Under the pieces are notes generated by a model that did not search any database, was not told where the DNA came from, and was given only the letters and a program-made list of their open reading frames with translations. The position numbers and the translations under genes were made by a program. A stretch of DNA of 57,496 nucleotides from Deltaproteobacteria bacterium. GTDB lineage: Bacteria; Myxococcota_A; Polyangia; JAAYKL01. Below are positions 24,831-33,365 of this stretch, one piece after another. How positions within the stretch are numbered: position 1 is the first letter of the stretch; every line of letters begins with the position of its first letter. The DNA lies in assembly GCA_028713995.1 (NCBI GenBank), contig JAQTNF010000013.1:1-57496 (forward strand), in the 5' to 3' direction.

Positions 24831-25433
24831 TCACCATGGCATCGCCGAAAGATCGATGCCGAGCTCCTCTTCGACGGCGGTCACAAAGCACAAGTGCTCG
24901 GGGTGAGCAGTAAACCAGTCGCGCCTCTTCTGTTCGTCATATTTCGCATCATCTTCAAAGATATCCCGCAACATTTTGATGTGCCGGATTCTCTCCTCGC
25001 ACAGGCAGCTATCGTTGAAGCCGAGGAAGTCAATGAGAGCCGCAGCTTCGTCGTCGCCAGCGGTCGTCTCCTCGTACACGCCGTCTCCAGCCACATAGCG
25101 GATCCTGCTGTTGAGCTCGTCTCGGTCCTGAAAGAACAGGGAAGCAAAGAAGGCCGCACCGGCGTGTCTCTCTTCTTTGCCCCTCTTGCGGAGGTTGGCC
25201 CCGTGGAGGACGGCGTAGTAGTTGAAATAGTCGTCGTCTCCCTTCTTCGTTTTATCGAAGTGCTCCACATCGACCGAGTCGAGACCGTCGACACGCTTCT
25301 CGGTATAAGCGCAGAAGCCACACTGTTCGGCGAGAAGCATGTCGCGCAGGCGGGTATTGTGACCATTCCTGTCGTAACAGATCCCCTCGGCAAGGATCGC
25401 CGAGCCTGTGTTTTTCGAGAGGAACTTCATCAC
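24831..25433 (-). CDS. HNH-like protein, PtuB-like (Septu-type)
   Basis: The 200-residue protein carries one zinc-type knuckle (Cys38, Cys41 in CGFCAYTEKR) followed by VDVEHFDK (Glu57, His58) and a conserved-looking NYYAVLHGANLRK with Asn80. This is the order of an HNH/betabeta-alpha-Me nuclease in the PtuB/TIGR02646-like group, though the second CxxC pair of classical members is not visible. It starts inside the stop of the ATPase gene (ATGA overlap at 25430-25433), so the two products should be made together. It is probably the nuclease effector of a two-gene ATPase/HNH defence module. Confidence 0.75.
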   Translation of the reverse strand: MMKFLSKNTGSAILAEGICYDRNGHNTRLRDMLLAEQCGFCAYTEKRVDGLDSVDVEHFDKTKKGDDDYFNYYAVLHGANLRKRGKEERHAGAAFFASLFFQDRDELNSRIRYVAGDGVYEETTAGDDEAAALIDFLGFNDSCLCEERIRHIKMLRDIFEDDAKYDEQKRRDWFTAHPEHLCFVTAVEEELGIDLSAMPW

Positions 25434-26791
25434 TCTTTGGTTGTGGAAAAGCCGTAGCTCTGTCCCAGCTCCGAAGCGCGAGCGAGCAGGTCGTCCTTTT
25501 CGGCCTTGTCATCCGATCGCCGAATCTGCGCCCTCAGGTCCAGGTACTCCTGCCACTTCGCTTCTCCTGCTTTCCCCATGAGGTGTGTCAGCTCGAAGTC
25601 CTTCCTCAGCAGGTCGTTGGGATCGTCGCCAATCGGCGCGCGTCCCTTCTTGGCGACCACGTGCCCGTTCTCGTCCCATTCGAGGATGATCCGCTCGTGG
25701 GGTTGGAACTGGGCCGCGATGATCGGATTGTGCGTGGCGAAGAACATCTGGGTGTTCGAGTTCCCGTCCTCGTTCCCGACGATCTTGTCGTAAGTCTCCA
25801 TCAGATTGAACAGGAAGTCTGGGAACAGGCTGTTCTCGGGCTCGTCGACGAGCAGGAATCCCCGTTCGATTTTTCTCCCGAAATACAAGAGGTAGATGTG
25901 CCCGAGCCTGAAGAGGAAGTCCCGCATTCCGGTGCTGAGCTGATTGTAGGCGATCGTCTGTTTCGTGGACTTGAGGCGGATGTACGCCTTGAGATTGTCG
26001 TTGAGCTGGATCGGGTTTGTCGCGCCCTCTTCGTCGAGCTCGAGGCCCGCGCGGTCCAGGATTTCGTTCCACAACTCCGCAATCTCGTGGAGAATCTTCG
26101 GGTGAGAGCGGTCGAACTCCTCGATGAGCTCGCCTTTGGTTTTTGTGAGGTTCTCCTCGCGGGCCTCGAATTCGTTGCGGTCGTTCTCCCGCTTTTTCAC
26201 GAGGTACACGAGCACCCGCCACATCTCCGCGACGGTCTGATTTGACACGGTATGGTGGAACGGGAAGTTCCGAAAAAGTCCAAGCGCCTGGTTGAGGTTG
26301 GTATTGGGGACATCTGCAATTGCCAGCGCGGTGTTTTGCTGAGTCTCGCAGGGAGCGTTAACCACGAGATCGGTGCTGTTGTCTTTAAGACGCAGATTTG
26401 TTGCTAGCGTAGCCTGCTGATCCGCCTCAAGGAGGTATCCCCTGTATTGGGGAAAGTCGATCTCCTTTGCCAGAACGTCGATCCATCCGGGCGCGTTCTC
26501 GATGCTTTCGTGCAAGAAAGCGACGGGACGTCGAAACGCTCTCTTCACCATATAAACACGCCCGATATCGGTCTTCAGCTTGACGGCGAACAAAGTTCCC
26601 AACTGCGGCAACTCACCGGGGATCGCAGAGAGAAGTTGATTGAGGATCCTGAGGACGGTCGTCTTGCCGGTCCCGTTTCTTCCGATGAGGCAGATCCGGT
26701 TCGCGGGCTCGCCGGTCGCGGGATCCGTAAAGTCGAGATCCGTGTTCTCGAACTGCTGGTATCCTCGAATGATCAACTTGCAGATTTTCAT
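25430..26791 (-). CDS. ABC/AAA-type ATPase, PtuA-like (Septu-type)
   Basis: The 453-residue protein has a Walker A GRNGTGKTT (37-45), an SMC/RecF-like insert of mostly helices (about 100-275), an ABC-signature-like LSTGMRD (285-291), a Walker B FLLVDEPEN (312-320) and an H-loop FFATHNP (His354). This is the RecF/OLD-like ATPase pattern of PtuA and related defence ATPases. It is the first gene of the three-gene leftward operon and would sense infection and drive the HNH partner. A weak GAGG precedes the ATG. Confidence 0.82.
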   Translation of the reverse strand: MKICKLIIRGYQQFENTDLDFTDPATGEPANRICLIGRNGTGKTTVLRILNQLLSAIPGELPQLGTLFAVKLKTDIGRVYMVKRAFRRPVAFLHESIENAPGWIDVLAKEIDFPQYRGYLLEADQQATLATNLRLKDNSTDLVVNAPCETQQNTALAIADVPNTNLNQALGLFRNFPFHHTVSNQTVAEMWRVLVYLVKKRENDRNEFEAREENLTKTKGELIEEFDRSHPKILHEIAELWNEILDRAGLELDEEGATNPIQLNDNLKAYIRLKSTKQTIAYNQLSTGMRDFLFRLGHIYLLYFGRKIERGFLLVDEPENSLFPDFLFNLMETYDKIVGNEDGNSNTQMFFATHNPIIAAQFQPHERIILEWDENGHVVAKKGRAPIGDDPNDLLRKDFELTHLMGKAGEAKWQEYLDLRAQIRRSDDKAEKDDLLARASELGQSYGFSTTKE

Positions 26792-26883
26792 CGCCTCGTT
26801 CTCTTCATTTCTGTCTCTTCGTTTCTGCCAAACAATCTGAATCTACCACTTTCCCCCAAAAATCGGGGCGCCATTCGTCCTGC

Positions 26884-28056
26884 TCAAGGCACGCACAGCA
26901 ACGAGTACGGCGGCGTCGCACCGCACGTGTGAGATCCAGGACACCACGTGTTGTTCCCGCCTGAGCCGTCGTAACAGGAGAACGTGCACTTCCCGCTTGG
27001 GCTGAAGCCGTCATCGATACCCGAAGACCCGTCTACGCTACAGAAGGCTGCATCCCCATTCTTTCGAAACTTCTCGAACGCGTAGCACGTGGTCATGGGC
27101 GCCCAGACGAGTTGGTTCGTCGCGTCAGTCGTCATCCTGGAAGCGCAGGTCAATCCGTTGACCGGTGCCGATGAGGGTGTGCATTCGCGGAGACAAACGT
27201 AATGGGTCACACCGAAGTCAGCGGCGCACTTGAACCCGGTCGGGCAATTACTTGTCGCCACGCACTCCCACGTCTCGCTCGCGTTCACCCAGCACGTGCA
27301 CGTATCGCTTGGCGTGCACACGCCAAGGGGCGAGTTGCGGGGTTGCGCGGCGCCGTTGCGGCAGTCGGCGTTGCCGGCGTCGGGATCCAGGGCGTCGTAC
27401 ACGCACTCCACGCACGCGGTCCCGTTGCAGCGCGGGGTGGCAGCGATGGCCGCGCAGTTCTGGCACGACGATCCGCAGTGGCGATCCACGGCGCACCCGG
27501 CGCACGTGCCGCTCGGGCCCGCGTCCGGATCGCAGTACGCGCCGCTCCCGCAGTCCGTGTCGCCGCCACACCCGCATGTCGCGCCGCCCACGCACGACGG
27601 GGTCGGGCTCGCGCAGATGACGCAGTCTGTGCCGCACGCGTCGCTGTCCGTGCAATCGGTCGTCGTATCCGTGCCGCCGTCATTGCTTCCGTCCATGCCC
27701 CCATCGCCCGTATCGGTGTCGCTGTCCGTGTCAGTGTCGGTGTCCGCGTCGGAGTCCGTGTCGGTGTCGGCGTCCGCGTCGGTGTCGGTGTCGGTGTCGG
27801 CATCGGTGTCCGCGTCGGAATCCGCGTCCGTGTCGGGGCCCGTGTCCGCGTCCGTGCCCGCGTCCGTGCCCGCGTCGTTCCCCGCGTCCCGGCAATTCGG
27901 CGCGCTCGCGCACGAAGGGTCGTCGCAATCGATATACCCGTCGCCGTCGTTGTCGAGGCCGTCGTTGCACAGATCGCCGTTCTCGTATCCCTTGTCCTGG
28001 TACGTGCAGGCCGCGAGCGTGAGAGCGAGCGCGAGGCCCGTGATGCGCATCGTCAT
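26884..28056 (-). CDS. DT-linker lipoprotein with MopE-type motif and Cys-rich domain
   Basis: The 390-residue protein has a lipobox LAAC (Cys17), then a MopE-like metal-binding stretch, CNDGLDNDGDGYIDCDDPSC (30-49), and a long Asp-Thr/Ala/Ser linker (about 56-120). The rest, about 130-390, is Cys-rich with EGF- or Dickkopf-like spacing and probably many disulfides. It should be lipid-anchored and face outward. It starts immediately next to the stop of the upstream signal-peptide gene, so the two are cotranscribed. The function is unknown. Confidence 0.82.
   Translation of the reverse strand: MTMRITGLALALTLAACTYQDKGYENGDLCNDGLDNDGDGYIDCDDPSCASAPNCRDAGNDAGTDAGTDADTGPDTDADSDADTDADTDTDTDADADTDTDSDADTDTDTDSDTDTGDGGMDGSNDGGTDTTTDCTDSDACGTDCVICASPTPSCVGGATCGCGGDTDCGSGAYCDPDAGPSGTCAGCAVDRHCGSSCQNCAAIAATPRCNGTACVECVYDALDPDAGNADCRNGAAQPRNSPLGVCTPSDTCTCWVNASETWECVATSNCPTGFKCAADFGVTHYVCLRECTPSSAPVNGLTCASRMTTDATNQLVWAPMTTCYAFEKFRKNGDAAFCSVDGSSGIDDGFSPSGKCTFSCYDGSGGNNTWCPGSHTCGATPPYSLLCVP
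27710..27877 (-). repeat. Asp-rich tandem coding repeat
   Basis: Read leftward, in-frame GAC-ACC / GAC-GCG / GAC-TCC units encode the acidic linker of the lipoprotein. The units are imperfect. Confidence 0.8.
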
Positions 28057-28932
28057 CTAGAACTCCACTTCGAATGCGGCCGCGCCGCCGCCCGGCAGGG
28101 GCGCCACGCCGGCCTTGGCCTTGCTCGCGGGGTTTGTACCCTTGTCGTCGTCGAGCAGGACGACGCCGGCCACGCCCACGGCCGCGACCACCGCGCCCAC
28201 GCCCAACATGGGGAGCCCGATGGTGGACAGGTCGAGCCGCTCCTTGCAGCCGTGATCGTTGCTGTCGCTCTGGCAGGGGTCCTCGACGAACGCGAGCACG
28301 AGCCCGCTGACGAGCGCCGCGGTCCCGGTCCCGGCCGCGATCCACGAGGCGATCCACAGGCCGCGTTGCGTGTCGTCACGGGGCTTCTCCATCGCGGGCA
28401 AGGCCTGCTCGCGGATGATGACCGTGGGCAACGGGCGCTTCTGCTCCGCAACCGGCGGCAGGACCGGCGCGGGCTCGGGGAGCGGGGCGACCGGCTTCGG
28501 AACAACGGCCCGGGCCGTCTCGAGCGCCTCCTTGGCAAGCTCGCGCGTCTTGACGAGCGCCGCGGCGAACGGGCCCGTGACCTGACCGGACCGGCCGCTC
28601 CCCCGGGCCAGGAACACCGTGATCTCATAGAGCGCGCCGGACTCGTCCACGGTCACGAGCACGGCCTGGTCGACCTCCAGCTTGCCCGCGACCGTGGGCA
28701 GGCACGAGGCCTCCACGCACGGGCCCACGGCCTTGACCGGGGCGCCGCGCACCGCCTCGAAGCCGGCCTCCGCCGCGGCGGCCGCGACCTGCTCCTCCAC
28801 CATGCGCGCCTTCTCGGACGACGTGGAGCCTTCCCCCACGAGCCGGTATCCGACGGGCAGCACGGCCACCTTGGCGGCCGCGGCCGGAAACGGGAGCGCG
28901 ACGAGTGCAACGAGGAGGATTGTCGATCGCAT
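28057..28932 (-). CDS. Signal-peptide protein with two C-terminal hydrophobic helices
   Basis: The 291-residue protein has a cleavable-looking signal peptide (to about 20, AAAA), and a soluble alpha-beta part (about 20-140) that begins KVAVLPVGYR, as in proteins that combine a cyclic score with stored parameters. A Pro-rich linker and two hydrophobic helices (about 195-215 and 240-260) follow. I do not recognise the family with certainty. It is the first gene of a pair with the MopE-like lipoprotein, whose ATG is directly adjacent. Confidence 0.7.
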   Translation of the reverse strand: MRSTILLVALVALPFPAAAAKVAVLPVGYRLVGEGSTSSEKARMVEEQVAAAAAEAGFEAVRGAPVKAVGPCVEASCLPTVAGKLEVDQAVLVTVDESGALYEITVFLARGSGRSGQVTGPFAAALVKTRELAKEALETARAVVPKPVAPLPEPAPVLPPVAEQKRPLPTVIIREQALPAMEKPRDDTQRGLWIASWIAAGTGTAALVSGLVLAFVEDPCQSDSNDHGCKERLDLSTIGLPMLGVGAVVAAVGVAGVVLLDDDKGTNPASKAKAGVAPLPGGGAAAFEVEF

Positions 28933-28968
28933 GGGACGAGGCTAATCGCGAGGCACCCGCGAGGTCAA

Positions 28969-28993
28969 GAACTTGGGGCCCGAACTTGGGGCC
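28969..28993. repeat. 12-bp direct repeat upstream of the acyl-CoA dehydrogenase
   Basis: GAACTTGGGGCC occurs at 28969-28980 and again at 28982-28993, one base apart, in the divergent gap. It could be a regulator site or slippage; nothing decides between them. Confidence 0.4.
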
Positions 28994-29053
28994 GAGCTTG
29001 ATGTGCCCCCGGTTCCTTGCTAGAAACGCCTGACCGCACCTCAAGGAGGCAAC

Positions 29054-30205
29054 ATGGACTTCGATTTCAATGAAGAACAGATCCTGATGCGCGACACCGC
29101 GCGCAAGTTCGCCGAGGAGATCAAGCCGACGATCGAGGACGACGAGGAGCACCACCGCTTCCGCCCCGAGCGCGTGCGCCAGATGGGCGAGCTCGGCTTC
29201 TTCGGCACGGTCATCAAGGAGGAGTACGGCGGGACCGAAGCCGGGCACCTCGCTGCCTGCATCATGGCCGAGGAGGTCGCCAAGGCCCACGCCTCTTGGG
29301 GCCTGCCCTTCAACATGCAGATGAACGGCCCGGCGCTCACGATCCAGCGCTTCGGCAACGATGAGCAGAAGAGGCGCTACATCGAGAAGCTGGTGAACGC
29401 CGAGATCCTCGGCAGCTTCGCCATCACCGAGGCCAACACCGGATCCGACGTGGCCTCCATGAAGACCTCCGCCCAGGCCAAGGGCGACGGTTTCGTCATC
29501 AACGGCTCCAAGACCTGGATCTCCCAGGGCCACGTGGCCGATCTCAGCCTCGTCTACGCCTACACGGACCGCAGCCAGGGCGCCAAGGGCATGACCTGCT
29601 TCCTCGTGGATCTCAAGACCACGAAGGGCGTCTCCACGGTGCCGATCGAGAAGAAGTTCGGCCTGTTCTGCGCGCCGACCTCGGAGATCTACTTCGAGGA
29701 CGCGTTCGTGCCCAAGCAAAACGTGCTCGGCAAGCTCGGCGACGGGTTCAAGATCTGCATGTCCATGCTCGACGTGACGCGGCTCTCGTGCGCGGCGCGC
29801 GCCTGCGGCGTGGCCGGGGCCGCCATCGACGCGTCGGTCGCCTACGCGCTCGAGCGCACCCAGTTCGGCAAGACCCTGAGCGAGTTCCAGATGATCCAGG
29901 ATCAGATCGCGTGCATGGTGGCCGAGCACGAGGCGGCCAAGCTGCTCGTGTACCGCGCCGCCACCACCAAGGACAAGAACCCGGACGCGCGCAACACGCA
30001 CGAGGTGTCCATCGCCAAGTACTACGCCGCCGAGTCCGCGGTCATGTGCGCCAACACGGCCATGAAGATCCTGGGCTCGTACGGCTACTCCAACGAGTAT
30101 CCGGTCGGACGCTTCCTGCGGGACGCCAAGTCGTTCCAGGTGGTGGAAGGGACCTCGAACATCCAGAAGACGATCATCGCGCGCCACGCGCTCGGCAAGG
30201 GCTAG
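29054..30205 (+). CDS. Acyl-CoA dehydrogenase
   Basis: The 383-residue protein is a full-length acyl-CoA dehydrogenase. It has an N-terminal helical domain, a middle beta domain with AITEANTGSD and TWISQGHVAD FAD/substrate loops, and a C-terminal helical domain with RTQFGK. The catalytic Glu365 is in QVVEGTSNIQK. It would oxidise an acyl-CoA to the enoyl-CoA and pass electrons to ETF. The EGTSNIQ context fits short-chain or glutaryl-type enzymes, but the substrate is not fixed. AAGGAGG precedes the ATG. A biotinyl carrier gene follows 45 bp downstream. Confidence 0.95.
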   Translation: MDFDFNEEQILMRDTARKFAEEIKPTIEDDEEHHRFRPERVRQMGELGFFGTVIKEEYGGTEAGHLAACIMAEEVAKAHASWGLPFNMQMNGPALTIQRFGNDEQKRRYIEKLVNAEILGSFAITEANTGSDVASMKTSAQAKGDGFVINGSKTWISQGHVADLSLVYAYTDRSQGAKGMTCFLVDLKTTKGVSTVPIEKKFGLFCAPTSEIYFEDAFVPKQNVLGKLGDGFKICMSMLDVTRLSCAARACGVAGAAIDASVAYALERTQFGKTLSEFQMIQDQIACMVAEHEAAKLLVYRAATTKDKNPDARNTHEVSIAKYYAAESAVMCANTAMKILGSYGYSNEYPVGRFLRDAKSFQVVEGTSNIQKTIIARHALGKG

Positions 30206-30250
30206 CGGGCGCAAGAGCGAAATCGACAACAACACAGCGAGGAGATCAAC

Positions 30251-30466
30251 ATGGCAGTGGAAATCGTCGCCCCGATGGTTGGCAAGGTGGTCAAGGTGCT
30301 CGTGACGGTCGGGCAGGAGGTTGAGGAGGACGAGCCCGTGGTCATGATCGAGGCCATGAAGGTGGAGATGCCGGTCGTGGCGCCCGAGAGCGGCAAGGTC
30401 TCGGCCGTGCACGTGAAGGAAGGCCAGACCGTGGAGGGAGAAGCCGTCCTCGTCGAGCTCGCGTAG
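30251..30466 (+). CDS. Stand-alone biotinyl carrier domain protein
   Basis: The 71-residue protein is only a biotin/lipoyl attachment domain. It contains the consensus EAMKVEM with the acceptor Lys37 and the flanking GKV…GQxVxxG hammerhead pattern. It should be biotinylated and serve as the mobile carrier of an acyl-CoA carboxylase whose other subunits are not in this window. The position after an acyl-CoA dehydrogenase fits acyl-CoA degradation. GAGG(A) lies just before the ATG. Confidence 0.92.
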   Translation: MAVEIVAPMVGKVVKVLVTVGQEVEEDEPVVMIEAMKVEMPVVAPESGKVSAVHVKEGQTVEGEAVLVELA

Positions 30467-30476
30467 GTTCTTCAAG

Positions 30477-31229
30477 ATGCTCGAGGTCAAAGACCTCTGC
30501 AAGACCTTCCGCATCGGCTTCTTCCGCAAGCGCGTGGAGGCGGTGCGCGGCGTCAGCTTCTCCGTAGGCAAAGGCGAGATCTTCGGGCTGCTCGGGCCCA
30601 ACGGCGCGGGCAAGACCACCACCATCAAGACGCTCATGGGGCTCATCGCGCCCACCTCGGGCACCTTCCGCATCATGGGCGAGGACGGCGCGAACACGGC
30701 GGTGCGCAGGCACATCGGGTACCTGCCCGAGAACCCCTACTTCCACGAGTACCTGACCCCGCGCGAGCTGCTCGACTTCTACGGGCGGCTCTCGGGCCTT
30801 TCCCGGGCCGAGATCGCCGAGCGGCGCGACGCGCTCATCGAGCAGGTCGGGCTCGCCGACGCCGCGAAAAGGCCGCTGCGCAAGTTCTCGAAGGGCATGC
30901 TGCAGCGCATCGGGCTGGCCCAGGCGCTCATCGCGCGGCCGAAGCTCCTCGTGCTCGACGAGCCCATGAGCGGGCTCGATCCCATCGGCCGCAAGCTCGT
31001 GGCCGACCTCATCGCGGATCTCAACAAGGGCGGCACCACCATCCTGTTCTCGTCCCACATCCTCTCCGACGTGGAGCGGCTGTGTCATAGGGTGGTCATC
31101 CTCAACAAGGGGGTCGTCGCCGCCGAAGGCCGCATCGAGGATCTCATGCACGGCGAGGCCGGCACCGAGACGCTCGAGGCGCTCTTCATGCGCAAGGCGC
31201 TCGAGAGCGACGGAGCCGCCGCCAGTTGA
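30477..31229 (+). CDS. ABC-2-type transporter ATP-binding protein
   Basis: The 250-residue protein is a complete ABC ATPase: Walker A GPNGAGKTT (40-48), signature FSKGM (137-141), Walker B LLVLDEP (157-163), and the H-loop in LFSSHILSD. The motif set (LPENPYF Q-loop region) resembles ATPases of ABC-2 exporters such as NatA/CcmA-like proteins. Normally a permease gene follows; here an IS91-type element begins directly after the stop. It starts 10 bp after the biotinyl carrier gene. Confidence 0.92.
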   Translation: MLEVKDLCKTFRIGFFRKRVEAVRGVSFSVGKGEIFGLLGPNGAGKTTTIKTLMGLIAPTSGTFRIMGEDGANTAVRRHIGYLPENPYFHEYLTPRELLDFYGRLSGLSRAEIAERRDALIEQVGLADAAKRPLRKFSKGMLQRIGLAQALIARPKLLVLDEPMSGLDPIGRKLVADLIADLNKGGTTILFSSHILSDVERLCHRVVILNKGVVAAEGRIEDLMHGEAGTETLEALFMRKALESDGAAAS

Positions 31230-31239
31230 CTAAACAGAG

Positions 31240-31365
31240 GAGCCTCGGTCCGCTGCAGAATCTTGCCAGCCACCATCGGCCTGCTCGGGGGGAGACCCGC
31301 CCTCCAGGTATTCGGGGAGTCTTCCCCGTTGCACGGCCCTCGTAATTCGATCTGGACCGAGGCTC
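31240..31365. repeat. Perfect 12-bp inverted repeat at the left IS end
   Basis: GAGCCTCGGTCC at 31240-31251 is the exact reverse complement of GGACCGAGGCTC at 31354-31365. The intervening 102 bp are non-coding and include the 6-bp CGGGGA/TCCCCG hairpin. Confidence 0.75.
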
Positions 31366-31527
31366 GCCTATTTGGCCAGGCAGGCATCGGTCAATGTCGG
31401 ACTGCTCGTCCGTCGGCGGGGACGGCGCCCGCCGCCTTCCGCCGCGCTCCGCCGCCGCTCGATCCCCGTCTGAGCCAGGGAAACCGGCCTTCTCGTCGAT
31501 GGCACGGAACGTGTCCGTCGTTCGGCC

Positions 31528-33060
31528 ATGGGCAAGCCCGCAAAGGCCGAATTGGCGTGGTCGCCGGGCAGCAGGTTCGCGCCCTCGGCGCAGTACAAGC
31601 CCAGGGACGCCACGTCGACCGTGCTGCACGAGGTCGTGCGCGATCACATGGAGCAGTTCCTGCTCGAGGCGAGCCGCGGCAGTGACGACGGACCCGGCAT
31701 CCCCAGGTTCGTGGAGGACGAGCTGCGAAAGTTCCTCAAGTGCGGGGATCTCGCGGGTGGGTTCGCGCGGTTCAAGTGCGGGTCGTGCGGCAAGGAGCGA
31801 CTCGTGCCGTTCTCGTGCAAGTGCCGGGGCGCGTGTCCGAGTTGCGCCGGGCGGCGCATGGCCGAGCGCGCCGCCGATCTCGTGGACCTGGTCATCCCGT
31901 ATGCTCCGGTCAGGCAGTGGGTGCTCAGCCTGCCGTTCGTGTTGCGCTACCGCCTGGCCTGGGACCACGGGCTCACCCGCAAGGTGCTGCGCGCGTTCAT
32001 CAAGGAGATCGAGCGGTTCTTCAGAAAGCAGGCGCGCGCCGCCGGCCTGAAAGACGTCCGCGTCGGCGCGGTGGCGGTGATCCAGCGCGCGGGCGGCGCC
32101 CTGAACCTGAACGTGCACTTCCACGTGGCGGTGCTCGACGGCGGGTTCTTTCGCAAAGCGGACGGGAGCCTGCGGTTCTTCGCGGTGCGCGTGGCCACCG
32201 ACGACGAATTGAAGGAGATCGCCAGGAGGGTGCGCGAGAAGGTGTTGAAGATCCTGGGGCAGAAGAAGCTCTCGCCCGACGAGGACGCGGAGTGCTGGGT
32301 GGATCCGCTGGCGGAGGAGCATCCGGCGTACGCGGCCACGTGCGCGGCGTCGGTCAACCAGCTGACGGCGATCGGCCCGCGCGCCGGGCGCAGGACCATG
32401 CGCCTCGGCGTGGAGCCGGACGGGGACGAGCCGCCGTTCGAGCGCAACGGGCATCACGCGAACGCGCACGGGTTCGACGTGCATGTGGGAGCGCAGATCC
32501 ACGCCAACGACCGGGCGCGGCTGGAGCGCATGCTGAGATACCTGCTCAGGCCGCCCATTGCTCAAGGCAGGCTGTCATTGCTTTCCGATGGCAAGGTCGC
32601 ATTGGAGCTGAAGAACCAGTGGAATGACGGGACCACTCATCTGATCTTCGAGCCCGTCGAGTTCATCGAGAAGATCGCGGCCTTGGTCCCTCGCCCGCAA
32701 TCCAACCTGATCATCTACAACGGCGTGCTCGCGCCCAATGCGAAGTGGCGCAAGGACGTCGTCAGGTACGGGCGCCCGGTCCTGGTCAAGCCCGCGAGCG
32801 AGGAACAGCCCGAGCCCGAGAAGCCGGCCGAGGGTTCTCGATATCGCCCGTGGGCGGAGTTGATGAAACGTACGTTCGGGCTCGACGTGCTGTGCTGCAC
32901 CGAGTGCGGCGGCAGGATGAAACTGATCGCGCTCATCGAGGAGCCGTCCGTGGTGCGCAAGATCCTCAAGCACTTGAAACTCCCCACCGATCTCGCCACG
33001 CCCCTGCCGGCGCGCTCCCCGCCCGAGCAGCTCGAGCTCTACGACACCTACGCCGAGTGA
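31528..33060 (+). CDS. IS91-family transposase
   Basis: The 510-residue protein has an N-terminal zinc-binding domain (Cys84, Cys87, Cys97, Cys99, Cys103, Cys106) and a HUH-type nuclease core with His197-Phe-His199 in NVHFHVAV. A candidate catalytic Tyr338 lies in RMLRYLLRPP. A second Cys pair near the end (CCTECGG) is common in the family. It would nick and transfer a single strand by rolling-circle transposition. The frame is intact, so the element may still move. The start at 31528 is the first ATG that gives the whole zinc domain; no strong SD is seen. Confidence 0.9.
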   Translation: MGKPAKAELAWSPGSRFAPSAQYKPRDATSTVLHEVVRDHMEQFLLEASRGSDDGPGIPRFVEDELRKFLKCGDLAGGFARFKCGSCGKERLVPFSCKCRGACPSCAGRRMAERAADLVDLVIPYAPVRQWVLSLPFVLRYRLAWDHGLTRKVLRAFIKEIERFFRKQARAAGLKDVRVGAVAVIQRAGGALNLNVHFHVAVLDGGFFRKADGSLRFFAVRVATDDELKEIARRVREKVLKILGQKKLSPDEDAECWVDPLAEEHPAYAATCAASVNQLTAIGPRAGRRTMRLGVEPDGDEPPFERNGHHANAHGFDVHVGAQIHANDRARLERMLRYLLRPPIAQGRLSLLSDGKVALELKNQWNDGTTHLIFEPVEFIEKIAALVPRPQSNLIIYNGVLAPNAKWRKDVVRYGRPVLVKPASEEQPEPEKPAEGSRYRPWAELMKRTFGLDVLCCTECGGRMKLIALIEEPSVVRKILKHLKLPTDLATPLPARSPPEQLELYDTYAE

Positions 33061-33365
33061 CGCGCCTCGCGGCCGTTCCCGGCGCTTTCTCAGCCCGAGA
33101 CGCGGACCGCAGCGCGAAGGTGCGCCCGGCGGATGCGGGGAAGGGCCGCGGCGGCCCGGGGCAGCGTTTATGCGGGGGTCAACGGGCGTGAAAAAGTGAG
33201 ACAAAGAGGTTGAGGAGATCTTCGGTCGGGCGTACGATCTGTCTCGGGTGGAAACAAACAGAAACAGGGGATCGGGTGGATCGCAGATCAAGCGATTATG
33301 TAAACTCGAACAGCGTTTGTGCCGACTATGCGCCTATCCTCTGTAGTAGACCGAAGGTCGCCTAT

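Noticed and set aside
21716-26791. The ATPase/HNH pair as part of a retron
   Set aside because: No reverse transcriptase gene lies beside the pair, and the msr/msd-type inverted repeat layout is not visible.
27230-28060. Val-Ser-rich open frames opposite the Asp-Thr repeat tracts
   Set aside because: GACACC read backward gives GTGTCG (Val-Ser). They are only the complement of the acidic linkers.
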